64,000 nt of DNA from Clostridia bacterium (GTDB lineage: Bacteria; Bacillota; Clostridia; Oscillospirales; QAMX01): positions 1-64,000 of the forward strand of contig JAFXIT010000025.1 of the NCBI GenBank assembly GCA_017532825.1, written 5' to 3'. This document shows, one piece after another, positions 15,189 through 23,915 of this stretch; within the stretch, counting starts at the first letter, position 1; every line of letters begins with the position of its first letter. Below the pieces are notes generated by a model. That model saw only the letters and a list, made by a program, of their open reading frames with translations, ran no database searches and had not been told where the DNA came from. The translations under genes were made by a program, and so were the position numbers.

Positions 15189-15956
15189 TCAGGGAAGCAG
15201 GGACATGGGGTCTATATACTCCCCGTCCTTGAGCATTTCAAGGTGGAGATGTGGCTCATCTCCCGATTCAAACAGGGCGCTCTCCCCCACACGTCCGATA
15301 ATATCGCCTGCGGCGACCACACGGCCTACCGCAACCGAGATATTTCCGTCAAGTCCGCAGTAGCGCACCTCCACACCGTCGGCGTTGAGGACGGTAACGG
15401 TGGTACCCTTGAAATAGTCGTTATCTATTCCGATGACCTCGCCCGTCGCCACTGCCATTACCTCGCTCCCAACGGGTGCAAGGAGGTCGGTGCCTGTGTG
15501 GACACGCCAATCCTGCATGGTGGGGTTAAACACGGGGACGTCGCCCGAATAGCTCCGAAGCAGCTCGCCCGACACCGGGCGGACGTAGAAGAGCTTGGGG
15601 GTATTGGTGCTTGCCTGGGGCGGGGTATCGCTTGCCGTCCCCGCCACCTCCTGTGACTGGGTGGTGGTAGCGACGACGTCAGCCGTAACGGGCGGCAGCG
15701 TCACGGGGGGAGCGGTGGTGGAAACGCCTGCGCTTGGCAGGGTCCTTGCGGTAGTGTTGGGTGCGGTGGTAGAGGGCGCACTCGTCGAGGGGTTGTAAAG
15801 GCTTGGGTCGACGGGGTCCTCGGGTCCTCCCGAAAAAACGACATAGCCCGATATTCCAATTGCGGCCACGCAAAGGAACAGGACTATGTAGAAGCCCTTT
15901 CCGCCGAGAAATCTGCCTATCTTTTCAAGCAGGGTGGTTTTCTTTTCTTCATCCAT
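15189..15956 (-). CDS. spoIIQ: SpoIIQ-like LytM/M23 forespore protein
   Basis: A 255-residue protein: short cytoplasmic N-terminus MDEEKKTTLLEKIGRFLGGK, one membrane helix (FYIVLFLCVAAIGISGYVVF), a Ser/Thr/Pro-rich stalk of ~75 residues, then an M23 domain with VHTGTDLLAPVGSEV (His and Asp zinc ligands) and PHLHLEML (HxH). In Clostridia such a protein pairs with SpoIIIAH across the engulfment membranes and keeps an intact zinc site, unlike B. subtilis SpoIIQ. The ATG at 15956 follows GGAGGT with a long 12-base gap. A SigF-type promoter lies directly upstream, which supports SpoIIQ over a generic M23 peptidase. Confidence 0.82.
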   Translation of the reverse strand: MDEEKKTTLLEKIGRFLGGKGFYIVLFLCVAAIGISGYVVFSGGPEDPVDPSLYNPSTSAPSTTAPNTTARTLPSAGVSTTAPPVTLPPVTADVVATTTQSQEVAGTASDTPPQASTNTPKLFYVRPVSGELLRSYSGDVPVFNPTMQDWRVHTGTDLLAPVGSEVMAVATGEVIGIDNDYFKGTTVTVLNADGVEVRYCGLDGNISVAVGRVVAAGDIIGRVGESALFESGDEPHLHLEMLKDGEYIDPMSLLP

Positions 15957-15979
15957 AGTCGGTCTTACACCTCCGAGGC

Positions 15980-16009
15980 TATTATTGACTCCGAAGGCAA
16001 ATTCTATAC
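15980..16009 (-). promoter_or_regulatory. forespore (SigF-type) promoter of spoIIQ
   Basis: On the minus strand -35 GTATA (16009-16005), 15 bases, -10 GTCAATAATA (15989-15980). This matches the SigF consensus GywTA-n15-GgnrAnAnTw at all but one defined -10 position. The predicted start (~15973) leaves a leader of only ~17 bases beginning at the SD. Confidence 0.65.
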
Positions 16010-16029
16010 CGCAGGGAGATAACTTTTTC

Positions 16030-16058
16030 TTGAACATATTCTCAAAAGGCGGTATAAT
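16030..16058 (+). promoter_or_regulatory. promoter of the large glycosidase-like gene
   Basis: TTGAAC, 17 bases, TATAAT, 32 bases before the ATG at 16091, divergent from the spoIIQ promoter. Confidence 0.7.
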
Positions 16059-16090
16059 AGAGAAAACGATCCCCAAAGGAGCTGAAGATA

Positions 16091-18169
16091 ATGTCACAAC
16101 GCACAGATCTTTCCCTTGTCTCGACACTTATTGCCAAGGAATTTGAAAAGCGAGGACTCTCCTGCCCCGCTCTTGAGCTCGATCCCTCCATTGCAGACGA
16201 CGGCTTCCGCATAGTCCTCTCCCCCGCTCCCGTGCTTTACGCCTCGGGCAAGCTCGGTATGCTCCACGCCGCAGGAAGACTTCTCCAGAGCTTCAACGGT
16301 TCGGGGTATGACTCCGACGCCGAGGGTAGCTTCGCCGCCCAAAAGCCCATGCGCGGCGGCGACATCGGCTATCACAACACCCCCCACGTCTACGGAAGCT
16401 GGAGCTATGCACAGACCGAGCGTTACATCCTTGACTACGCACTCTGCGGAGCAAATATAATCCGTCTGAGCTTCAACGAGCACGACGCCCTCCGCAGTCC
16501 TACCATGAGATACCGCTCCAAGGACTGGCTCAAGCACATCTCGGGATTCTGCGACAGCCTTGACCTTGACGTCTGCGTATACTATCCCAACCCCGACAGC
16601 CTTGAAAATACTACCCTTGAGCAGTACCTTGCCGAGCGCAGGAAGTATCTCTCCGAGATGCCCCGTCTCAACTCTCTGATGATCCCCGGCGGCGACCCCG
16701 GCAACCTCGATCCCCCCGAGGTATTCTCCCTTATCAAGCCCCTTGCCGATATGCTTAAGGAGTACCACTCCGACTTCGGCATCTGGCTTACCGCCCAGAT
16801 GCCCCACGACCGTCCCGCCTGGCCCGAACAGTTCAAACAGGAGCTTGCCCGTCACCCCGAGGGGCTTATCGGCGTCGTCCACGGCCCCAACCAGGCAATG
16901 AGCCTTGCCGAGCTTAACGACTGCTCCGCAGGCTATCCCATCTGGCTCTATCCCGACCTGACCCACGATATACGCTGCCAGAACTTCATGGACAATATCG
17001 ACTACGCCATGGCAAGCACCATGTCCCGTGAGAGCCCCAATCCCCGTCTTAAGGAATTCAACGCCCTTTACGACGCAACCGCCTACTGCACCGTCGGCTC
17101 CATCCCCTACTCCGAGGGTGTAAACGACGATGCAAACAAGGCCTTCTGGCTGTTTAAGGGCTGGGACGCCTCGGTCACTCCCGAGCAGGGCGCTCTGCGC
17201 TATGCAAGACTGTTCCTTTACGAAAGCAAGCCCTGCGAGGTCGCAAAGGGTATCCTTGCACTTGAGGACAACCGCTTTGCTCCGACGGCGACCAACCCCT
17301 CCATCGCACCGACCTATGCGCTGTTCAAGGCGCTGGGCGGACGCTCCTGGCGCATAAAGATGTATAAGATGCGTGCAGCCTTCGACCGCTACGTCCAGCT
17401 CCGCACCCTGCGCCGTGAGGCAGACTACAAAAAGGCGCTGGAGCTTGTAAGAAAAGGAAAGCTCACCGCCGCCCAGGCCGCCCTCTTTGACAGGCGTACC
17501 GCCGAGGAGGACAGGCTCAGAAGAGAGGTCGTAGACCTTGCCTGCAAGCTCTACGACCAGATAACCTATAAGCTCAACACCAACAACTTCGGCGCACGCT
17601 GTGCCGAGCGAGGCGCAATACTCGACACCATGGACCTCCCCGTCTCGGCCTGCGAGTGGCTCGAAAAGCACCTCCTCCGCATCGCAAGACTTCCCGTCTC
17701 CAAGCGCCGTGCGGCAATGAACGAGCTGCTTACCCGTGAGGAGCTTCCCGAGGGGCAGATCTGCCGCACCCTTTACGGCGATCCCAAGGCCTTCGTAATG
17801 GGGCTTCCGATGATATACAAGCTCTACCTTGGCGACCTTGACGACAAGCTCCCCGTCCATCCCCTTATATCAAGAGGTACCCGCACCTACCGCCTCGACG
17901 TCACCCTCGACGGCATCGACCCCGAGCAGAACTACCTGCTCAACACCGTCTTTGAGTCGGCTTCGGCACCCAACCCCACCGTATTTGCAAACGATGCCGA
18001 GCTCGCTCCCGACGCAGGCGAGGTCGTCCCCGACATTCTCAACTTCGCACCCCTCGCCACCCGTCAGATATTCATTCCTGCAGGCAAGCTCACCCAAAAG
18101 ACCGTCATCTCCTACCGCTGCGACCGCACCGTAAAGGTCTTCGAGGTGCGTCTTATCCCTGTAAAGTAA
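16091..18169 (+). CDS. large glycoside-hydrolase-like protein
   Basis: A 692-residue protein without a signal peptide. The first ~75 residues form an alpha/beta domain (GFRIVLSPAPVLYASGKLGMLHAAGRLLQSF) like the N-terminal domain of GH20/GH67/GH84/GH115 enzymes. A TIM-barrel stretch follows (MRGGDIGYHNTP.., ILDYALCGANIIRLSFNEHD, DLDVCVYYPNPDS, LNSLMIPGGDPGN, FGIWLTAQMP). The C-terminal ~300 residues are helical and then beta-rich. An alpha-glucuronidase- or hexosaminidase-like activity is possible, but I cannot assign catalytic residues or a family. It follows AAAGGAGCTGAAGATA and has its own promoter and terminator. Confidence 0.6.
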   Translation: MSQRTDLSLVSTLIAKEFEKRGLSCPALELDPSIADDGFRIVLSPAPVLYASGKLGMLHAAGRLLQSFNGSGYDSDAEGSFAAQKPMRGGDIGYHNTPHVYGSWSYAQTERYILDYALCGANIIRLSFNEHDALRSPTMRYRSKDWLKHISGFCDSLDLDVCVYYPNPDSLENTTLEQYLAERRKYLSEMPRLNSLMIPGGDPGNLDPPEVFSLIKPLADMLKEYHSDFGIWLTAQMPHDRPAWPEQFKQELARHPEGLIGVVHGPNQAMSLAELNDCSAGYPIWLYPDLTHDIRCQNFMDNIDYAMASTMSRESPNPRLKEFNALYDATAYCTVGSIPYSEGVNDDANKAFWLFKGWDASVTPEQGALRYARLFLYESKPCEVAKGILALEDNRFAPTATNPSIAPTYALFKALGGRSWRIKMYKMRAAFDRYVQLRTLRREADYKKALELVRKGKLTAAQAALFDRRTAEEDRLRREVVDLACKLYDQITYKLNTNNFGARCAERGAILDTMDLPVSACEWLEKHLLRIARLPVSKRRAAMNELLTREELPEGQICRTLYGDPKAFVMGLPMIYKLYLGDLDDKLPVHPLISRGTRTYRLDVTLDGIDPEQNYLLNTVFESASAPNPTVFANDAELAPDAGEVVPDILNFAPLATRQIFIPAGKLTQKTVISYRCDRTVKVFEVRLIPVK

Positions 18170-18178
18170 ACCGTTTTA

Positions 18179-18213
18179 CATACCCCGACAGAGCATTTCT
18201 GTCGGGGTATTTT
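18179..18213 (+). terminator. terminator of the glycosidase-like gene
   Basis: TACCCCGACAGA / CTGTCGGGGTA stem with a GCATTT loop, followed by TTTTCC. Confidence 0.85.
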
Positions 18214-18233
18214 CCTTATTTTAAACAATTAAG

Positions 18234-18262
18234 TTGCAAAATGGGACGGTAGGAGGTATAAT
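18234..18262 (+). promoter_or_regulatory. promoter of the O-antigen-ligase-like pair
   Basis: TTGCAA, 17 bases, TATAAT, ~55 bases before the ATG at 18318. Confidence 0.7.
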
Positions 18263-18317
18263 ATAAGGACAGTCGATAATTTCTGCTTCGCAGTACCAAA
18301 AACGAAGGAGTTTTTTT

Positions 18318-19967
18318 ATGTTTACCCCTAACTATGAGCCCCAACAGCTTCCCAAGAGATTAAAGCAGGCCGCAATGGCGCTGCTGATATTCCTCTGCGT
18401 ATTCATCCCCTTCCGTCTGCCCCTTGCGGATCTGACCTTCTCGGGCATTAAGGCCATACCCGACCTGCTCGTGCTTGCCCTTGCGGTGTGGTATGCGATA
18501 GCGGTACGCTTCCGCTTTAGATTTTTACTGCACGATCTGCTCTTTGCGGCATTCTTACTGCTGGGCTCTGTCAGCGCAGTTCTTGTAAACGGCAACAGCA
18601 TCTCCCTTGCCATCTACCAGATACGCTCGCTCGGAGTATACTACATCCTCTACTTCGTCATACGCAACTTCGGCTTCGGACGAAAGGAATTTATCACCCT
18701 TACACGTGTACTGCAGGGTGTGTCGCTGCCCATCTTCGTCCTTGCCCTTATCGAAAAGATAACCAGTAAGACCGTCCTTTTCAGCGACGCCCTTGCAAAG
18801 ACTATCGACAAGATCAACTTCAGCCGTGTCTACTCCACCTTCCAAAACCCCAACACCTACGGACTTTTCCTGGTGTTTATAATCGTCTTCAGCATCGCTA
18901 TATGGTACACCGACGGTAAAAAGACCCCCGTCTGGCTCTACTGCACCCTCGGCTCGGCACTGTATATGACCATGTCTCGAAGCTCGGTTATCATACTTAT
19001 CGCCATCCTCGCCGCCGTATTCCTTCTTGCGGTCCTCGGAAGGCAGGTAAAGATAGCCTGGAAGAGGTTTATTCCCTCCCTGCTTTGCATTCTTGCGGTC
19101 TCCATCGCCGTCGGCTACGGCTCCAACCCCGCCGCAAAGGCCTACTACGATCTCAAGGCCCGCTACGACATAGTCTCCCCCCTCTCCCCGACCCAGAAGG
19201 AGAAGGTCACCGTCATTACCTACACCACCCCCACAGGCGAGACCATGACCGGCTACGTATTTTTCGACCACGTCTACACCGACGAAAACTGCACCCGTCC
19301 TCTTAAGCTCTACGGCTCGGTGCTCCACCTTGCAGACGGCGACTACGTCTTTACCGCCACGGGCAACGTCCCCAAGGCAGAGTATGACAACAAGACCGAC
19401 CAAGAAAAGACCGATATCGAAAACGCTACGGGCGAGCCCGACGATGCCTTCCGTGATAACATCTACACCGACAAGATAGAGGATTCCTTCGAGGTCGGCA
19501 TCGGCGACCGCTTTGAGAATATGGGCGACGACAAGATGAAGGATCAGTCCTACAACGGCCGCCTCTACTCCATCACCATGTCGCTGACGCTGCTTAAGGA
19601 CCATCCCATCCTCGGCGTCGGATTCGGAAGCTACGGCTCCTCCTCCAGTCTTACCTGGATACCCGACGTATACAGAGAGTACGGCATCGTAGGCAAGTTC
19701 TACGCCGACAATCAGTTTGCCTGCGTACTGGCCGAGACGGGTGTGGTCGGCTTTGCGGTATTTATTGCCTTCCTGCTTGCAGGTATGTGGTACTACCGCA
19801 AAAACCTCATCAAGCTCGTTGCCTGCATCATCATCGCATGGTTCGGCGTATTCTACAACATCCTTGAGATACAGATAGGCGCTATGCTCCTTTGGAGCCT
19901 GCTTGCCCTCGACCTCGGCGAGATAACTCCCAAGTCCTTTATCAGAGGCAAGGACGGCGACAAATGA
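18318..19967 (+). CDS. O-antigen ligase/polymerase-like membrane protein 1
   Basis: A 549-residue polytopic membrane protein with roughly ten helices. Helix 1 is AMALLIFLCVFIPFRLPLADL; the stretch VFIIVFSIAIWYTD...YMTMSRSSVIILIAIL is the conserved core, and DHPILGVGFGSYGS is the hallmark of the Wzy/WaaL (O-antigen ligase) superfamily. Between them is a ~190-residue hydrophilic, probably extracellular, loop (residues ~275-425) that is larger than usual and also present in the next gene. Such proteins polymerise or transfer lipid-linked glycans on the cell surface. GAAGGAG precedes the ATG. It overlaps the next gene by 4 bases. Confidence 0.85.
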   Translation: MFTPNYEPQQLPKRLKQAAMALLIFLCVFIPFRLPLADLTFSGIKAIPDLLVLALAVWYAIAVRFRFRFLLHDLLFAAFLLLGSVSAVLVNGNSISLAIYQIRSLGVYYILYFVIRNFGFGRKEFITLTRVLQGVSLPIFVLALIEKITSKTVLFSDALAKTIDKINFSRVYSTFQNPNTYGLFLVFIIVFSIAIWYTDGKKTPVWLYCTLGSALYMTMSRSSVIILIAILAAVFLLAVLGRQVKIAWKRFIPSLLCILAVSIAVGYGSNPAAKAYYDLKARYDIVSPLSPTQKEKVTVITYTTPTGETMTGYVFFDHVYTDENCTRPLKLYGSVLHLADGDYVFTATGNVPKAEYDNKTDQEKTDIENATGEPDDAFRDNIYTDKIEDSFEVGIGDRFENMGDDKMKDQSYNGRLYSITMSLTLLKDHPILGVGFGSYGSSSSLTWIPDVYREYGIVGKFYADNQFACVLAETGVVGFAVFIAFLLAGMWYYRKNLIKLVACIIIAWFGVFYNILEIQIGAMLLWSLLALDLGEITPKSFIRGKDGDK

Positions 19968-21514
19968 GCGGGGCCGCCCTCCGTGACAGGGTAAAAACGG
20001 CGGCAGAGGCGGTAGTGCTCGGGCTTTGCGCCTTCGTCCCCTTCCGTGCGCCCATCGGAGACCTGCTTGGGGAGTGGACCAAGCTCATCCCCGACCTTGC
20101 CGTTATTGCCCTCTTTACACTGTGGCTTGTAAGCATCCGCTTTCGCATAAGATTTCGCACCGAGGATATCTTCTTTGCGGCGTTTATCCTCTTTGGAGCG
20201 ATCAGCACCGTAGCTGTAAACGGTGTAGGGCTCTACCGCTTTATCTACCAGTGCCGCTCGGTGGGACTTTACTATCTGCTCTACGTCGTACTGCGACAGC
20301 TCGGGCTTGGCAGGGAGGTCGGCAGGAAGGCGCTTAGGGTACTTCAATGGGTATCCTGGGTGCTCTGCGGATTTGGCCTTATTGAGCGGCTCTGCTCCAA
20401 GACGGTGCTTTTTGACCCTGCATTTGCTCTGTCGATATACTCCTTTGAAAATATCGGCAGGGTCTACTCCCTTCTTTACAATCCAAACACCTACGGTCTT
20501 TTTTTGGTGTTTGTACTGACCCTTTCGCTCTACTACCGCACCGAGGGCGTAAAGACCTCCCTTGCGGTGTATATCCAGCTTGCGGTAATGCTCTGGCTTA
20601 CGATGTCCCGAAGCTCCATGATAGCCGCCGTTGCGGTCGTCGTCTTCTTTGGGCTTATCCTTTGGAAGCAGGTCTTAAGAAATTGGAAGCGGCTTCTTCC
20701 CCGTATTGCGGCGATAGTCCTGTCGGTCACGGCGGTGTCTGCCCTGCTTCCCATGGCAGCCGAGGCCTACTACTTCTCGGTGGCGCAAAAGGCCCTCGAG
20801 GGTGAGTACGTCAGGACCCTCAGCCCCGAGGTGACCGAGGTATCCTACACCGCCGCCGACGGTACCGAGCGTATCGGCTACCGCTTCAACGGCGTCACCT
20901 ACGCCGATGCACGCTGCGTCGTCCCCCTGCGTGCGGCAGGCACGGTGATACATCTGCCCGAGGGTGACGTCACCCTCCCCGTCGAGCAAAACAAGACCAG
21001 GGAAAAGTGGTTCTTTTCAAACCTCATCTACCGCTCCTTCGGCGTCGACATTTCGGTAAGGCTCTCCGAGCTTACCCGTCCCGAGATATACCAAAAGAGC
21101 ACGGGGGCAGGACGCATCTTCTCGATACTGACCGCCTTTAAGATAGCAAAGGCCCATCCCCTCACCGGAACGGGCTTTGGTACCTACGGCTCGGCGGCCA
21201 GCACCGACTGGGTACCTCCCACCTACGGGCAGTACGGACTGTGGAACGGCTTTTATGCCGACTGTCAGTATGCAAGCGTGCTGGGCGAGACGGGCTTTGT
21301 CGGTCTTGCGATCTTCCTTGGCTTCCTGCTTGCGGTGCTTTGGAGGGTCAGACGGGACGTCTTCTCGGTACTGCTGTGCTTTATAACGGCCTGGTTTGGT
21401 ATCTTCTTTAACATTATGGAGGTGCAGATATGCACCCTCCCCCTCTGGAGCCTGCTTGCCCTGCGGCAAGACGAGCCCCGAGGCATAGGCGATATGCAGG
21501 CCTTTAACCCTTAA
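19964..21514 (+). CDS. O-antigen ligase/polymerase-like membrane protein 2
   Basis: A 516-residue paralogue of the preceding gene with the same helix order, LTMSRSSMIAAVAVVVFFG core, and HPLTGTGFGTYGS signature. The extracellular loop is shorter but keeps the sister's beta-rich segment (TAADGTERIGYRFNGVTYADARCVVPL against TTPTGETMTGYVFFDHVYTDENCTRPL). The ATGA overlap at 19964-19967 implies translational coupling, so the pair is made in fixed ratio. No glycosyltransferase is adjacent. Function in polymerising or attaching a surface glycan is inferred. Confidence 0.85.
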   Translation: MSGAALRDRVKTAAEAVVLGLCAFVPFRAPIGDLLGEWTKLIPDLAVIALFTLWLVSIRFRIRFRTEDIFFAAFILFGAISTVAVNGVGLYRFIYQCRSVGLYYLLYVVLRQLGLGREVGRKALRVLQWVSWVLCGFGLIERLCSKTVLFDPAFALSIYSFENIGRVYSLLYNPNTYGLFLVFVLTLSLYYRTEGVKTSLAVYIQLAVMLWLTMSRSSMIAAVAVVVFFGLILWKQVLRNWKRLLPRIAAIVLSVTAVSALLPMAAEAYYFSVAQKALEGEYVRTLSPEVTEVSYTAADGTERIGYRFNGVTYADARCVVPLRAAGTVIHLPEGDVTLPVEQNKTREKWFFSNLIYRSFGVDISVRLSELTRPEIYQKSTGAGRIFSILTAFKIAKAHPLTGTGFGTYGSAASTDWVPPTYGQYGLWNGFYADCQYASVLGETGFVGLAIFLGFLLAVLWRVRRDVFSVLLCFITAWFGIFFNIMEVQICTLPLWSLLALRQDEPRGIGDMQAFNP

Positions 21515-21549
21515 AAAAAGCCCGACTGCACAAAGCAGTCGGGCTATCT
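21512..21549. terminator. bidirectional terminator
   Basis: AGCCCGACTGC / GCAGTCGGGCT stem with an ACAAA loop between convergent genes. The A tract on the plus strand gives a T run for the minus-strand SGNH gene. Confidence 0.85.
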
Positions 21550-22572
21550 TTATATTCCGAGTATCTTCTTTAGGACCGGCGTGAGCGCATCGGCCATATG
21601 CAAAAATCCTCCGTCGGTCGGGTGGCAGCCCTCGACGGTCGAGCCGTCGTCGGTTTTAAATATCTCACTGCCGTCGATAAAGTATACGTTTTTATCCCCT
21701 GCGGCAAGGGCGGAGTTATAGGTATCGAGGATTATCTCACGACGTCTGTCCCGCTCCTTAATTATCTTGTCCATAGTGGTCGTGGACATCATAACTATCG
21801 GAAGGTCGGGATTTTTCTCACGGATGCGGTCAAACATCGGCTTGTGGGTGGCCGCAAGATGGTCGGCGTTGGGGGCGTTATGGTCGTAATCGTAGACAAA
21901 GGCCTTCATATCAAGCCCCGCAATATACTCTGCTATCTCGCTCTCCCCCCTTGCGCTTCCCGAAAAGCCGAGGTTTATATGGTCACAGCAAAGACGTCTT
22001 GAGGTTATGGCAGTATAGGCGTTGCCGGGACGGGACGCCACCCCGCCCTGGGTTATCGAGCTTCCGTAGAAGACGATGGGCTTATCAAAGCGATACCTAT
22101 CTGCGGCGGCAGATATGCCGCAGTCCTTGTCGATACCGATGCTGACCTCGTTTACTCCGCTGTAAAGGGGGAAGTTGACGGTTATGTCTCTTGATCTCCT
22201 CTCTCCGAGATCCACCCTTGCCTCATATCCGCCCTCTATATCCCAAGGCGGAATGAATGTACCCTCAAAGACTTCGCCCTCTCCGTTATCGGAGTAGATA
22301 TCAAAGCCCGCAGAGCCCGTCAAAGGAAAGTGCGCCATTTTGCCGACCGCCCACATCTTGGCCGATACAGAGACGTAGGGGCTGTCGGTGCGGAAGCGTA
22401 CCCTTCCGCCTGCGGTATTGCAGGCAAGGTGCGCCACCGAACCGCTTACGCTTTCGGCAACGGTCTTGGGCAGGCGACGGAAGCAGCCCTCGTCAAAAAA
22501 CACTCCGTAGATCTTAAAGGGCTCCTGTCGGATATTATAAAACGCCGTGTTTTCCTTTACCGTGATATCCAT
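21550..22572 (-). CDS. two-domain SGNH hydrolase / carbohydrate esterase
   Basis: A 340-residue protein. Residues ~1-150 are a beta-sandwich (GRVRFRTDSPYVSVSAKM, AGFDIYSD) of the type found before SGNH esterase domains in CE2/CE3-like enzymes. The catalytic domain then carries FYGSSITQGG (block I Ser), GFSGSARGE (block II Gly), YDHNAPN (block III Asn) and GCHPTDGGF (block V, D/H variant). It probably deacetylates carbohydrate; there is no signal peptide. GAGGTGGAGAAAAT precedes the ATG. It is monocistronic with its own promoter. Confidence 0.85.
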   Translation of the reverse strand: MDITVKENTAFYNIRQEPFKIYGVFFDEGCFRRLPKTVAESVSGSVAHLACNTAGGRVRFRTDSPYVSVSAKMWAVGKMAHFPLTGSAGFDIYSDNGEGEVFEGTFIPPWDIEGGYEARVDLGERRSRDITVNFPLYSGVNEVSIGIDKDCGISAAADRYRFDKPIVFYGSSITQGGVASRPGNAYTAITSRRLCCDHINLGFSGSARGESEIAEYIAGLDMKAFVYDYDHNAPNADHLAATHKPMFDRIREKNPDLPIVMMSTTTMDKIIKERDRRREIILDTYNSALAAGDKNVYFIDGSEIFKTDDGSTVEGCHPTDGGFLHMADALTPVLKKILGI

Positions 22573-22603
22573 ATTTTCTCCACCTCAAATCTGTCTTTGG
22601 TCT

Positions 22604-22631
22604 ATTATATCAAAGCCTTGCAAAAATTCAA
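22604..22631 (-). promoter_or_regulatory. promoter of the SGNH esterase gene
   Basis: On the minus strand TTGAAT, 16 bases, TATAAT. Confidence 0.6.
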
Positions 22632-22672
22632 GAACGTAGGCAAATTTTAGTTGCCTCTGCACCAAAAAATTC

Positions 22673-22701
22673 TTGCCAATGCCGACCGTTTAAAGTATAA
22701 T
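22673..22701 (+). promoter_or_regulatory. promoter of the UroD-family gene
   Basis: TTGCCA, 17 bases, TATAAT, ~42 bases before the ATG at 22744. Confidence 0.7.
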
Positions 22702-22743
22702 TATGCCATAGCAGACCAACTATCGACCTCGGGAGGAATTGCT

Positions 22744-23754
22744 ATGAAACGTAATATGTCCCAATGGCTGTCTTCTCTACCTACCGCCATCGCAAAAAAA
22801 CCGCTGCCGCTGCTGTCCTTTCCCTGCGTGAGCCTTCTGGGGGTCACCGTACGAGAGCTTATCTCCCAAAGTGAGCTTCAGGCAAAGGGTATGCTCGCCG
22901 TCGCCAAAAGAACCGACTCCGCCGCTGCGGTCAGCTTTATGGACCTTTCTCTCGAAGCGGAGTGCTTCGGTGCAACCATTAACCTGTCCGACCACGAGGT
23001 CCCGACCGTCAAGGGCAGGCTCATAGACAGTACGGAAAAGGCCACGGCTCTTGAGGTACCTGCCGCACGAAGCGGAAGAACGGGGATATATATCGACGCC
23101 ATATCCAAGGCGTCAAGGCTTATATCCGACCGTCCCGTCATTGCAGGCATTATCGGCCCGTTTTCTCTTGCAGCAAGGCTGCTCGACGTTTCGGAGATAA
23201 TGATAGACTGTTACGACGACCCCGATATGGTACATACCGTCTTGGAAAAGGCCGCAGTCTTTCTTTCCGACCTTGCCCGTGCCTACAAGGCCGCAGGCGC
23301 CGACGGTATAGTTATGGCCGAGCCGGTCGCAGGGCTTCTCTCACCCGACCTTGAAAGGGAGTTTTCTGCTCCCTACGTAAAGCGCATCGTCGATGGGGTG
23401 CGGGATGACTCCTTTGCCGTGATCTATCACAACTGCGGAAACAACACCCCCATGATCCTTGAGTCGCTTTTATCTAACGGTTGTGACGCCTATCACTTCG
23501 GCAACGCTGCGGATATGGAAAGGATCCTGGCCGCCGCACCGTCCGACAAGCTTATACTCGGAAACATCGACCCTGCCGGAACCTTCCGTATGGGAACGCC
23601 CGACAAGGTGCGCTCAGAGACCCTTGCTTTGCTTGAAAAATGCTCTAAATATCCCGGCTTCGTCCTGTCGTCGGGTTGTGACGTACCGCCCATGACCCCT
23701 TGGGAAAACATTGACGCCTTTTTTGCCGCAGCAAGGGAGTTTTACGGAGAGTAG
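22744..23754 (+). CDS. uroporphyrinogen-decarboxylase-family protein (MtbA-like)
   Basis: A 336-residue TIM-barrel protein of the UroD/MtaA-MtbA superfamily: FPCVSLLG, VIAGIIGPFSLAARLLDVSEIM, ADGIVMAEPVAGLLSPDLEREF, VIYHNCGNNTPM and LILGNIDPAGTF. The HNCG and SSGCDVPPMTP segments offer His and Cys ligands like the zinc site of methylcobamide:thiol methyltransferases. No corrinoid protein or heme gene lies nearby, so a methyltransferase role is a family-based guess and true HemE activity is unlikely. GGGAGGAATTGCT precedes the ATG. Confidence 0.8.
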   Translation: MKRNMSQWLSSLPTAIAKKPLPLLSFPCVSLLGVTVRELISQSELQAKGMLAVAKRTDSAAAVSFMDLSLEAECFGATINLSDHEVPTVKGRLIDSTEKATALEVPAARSGRTGIYIDAISKASRLISDRPVIAGIIGPFSLAARLLDVSEIMIDCYDDPDMVHTVLEKAAVFLSDLARAYKAAGADGIVMAEPVAGLLSPDLEREFSAPYVKRIVDGVRDDSFAVIYHNCGNNTPMILESLLSNGCDAYHFGNAADMERILAAAPSDKLILGNIDPAGTFRMGTPDKVRSETLALLEKCSKYPGFVLSSGCDVPPMTPWENIDAFFAAAREFYGE

Positions 23755-23768
23755 GTTTTAGATACCCC

Positions 23769-23870
23769 AACGGGGAGATGGGCCGGATTTGCCGCCTTTG
23801 CGAAGGCGGCCTCGGCGGGCTCTGACAGCCATTCAGGCTGTCATTCACTCCCCGTCGTTCAAATCCGTTT
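23769..23870 (-). repeat. tRNA-Leu-linked structured element
   Basis: A second member of the family at 12777-12882. Order on the plus strand: CGGGGAG (23771-23777), CGGATTTG (23784-23791), hairpin GCCGCCTT-TGCG-AAGGCGGC, CGGGCTCTGACAG hairpin (TGACAGCC-ATTCA-GGCTGTCA), CATTCACTCCCCG, CAAATCCG (23860-23867). The CGGATTTG/CAAATCCG arms match the T-arm of the adjacent tRNA-Leu (GGCCGGATTTGAAC on this strand). The shared core GCTCTGACAG...CTGTCATTCACTCC is nearly identical to the Tyr copy. There is no ORF. Confidence 0.8.
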
Positions 23871-23882
23871 ACAATACCAAAA

Positions 23883-23912
23883 AGAAAAAACCGCCCTTGG
23901 GGCGGTTTCTCT
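23883..23912 (-). terminator. terminator of tRNA-Leu
   Basis: ACCGCCC-TTGG-GGCGGT hairpin with T run, directly after the tRNA 3' end on the minus strand. Confidence 0.85.
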
Positions 23913-23915
23913 TTT

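Noticed and set aside
22744-23754. HemE, uroporphyrinogen decarboxylase of heme synthesis
   Set aside because: The motifs fit the MtaA/MtbA-like branch better, and no heme genes adjoin.
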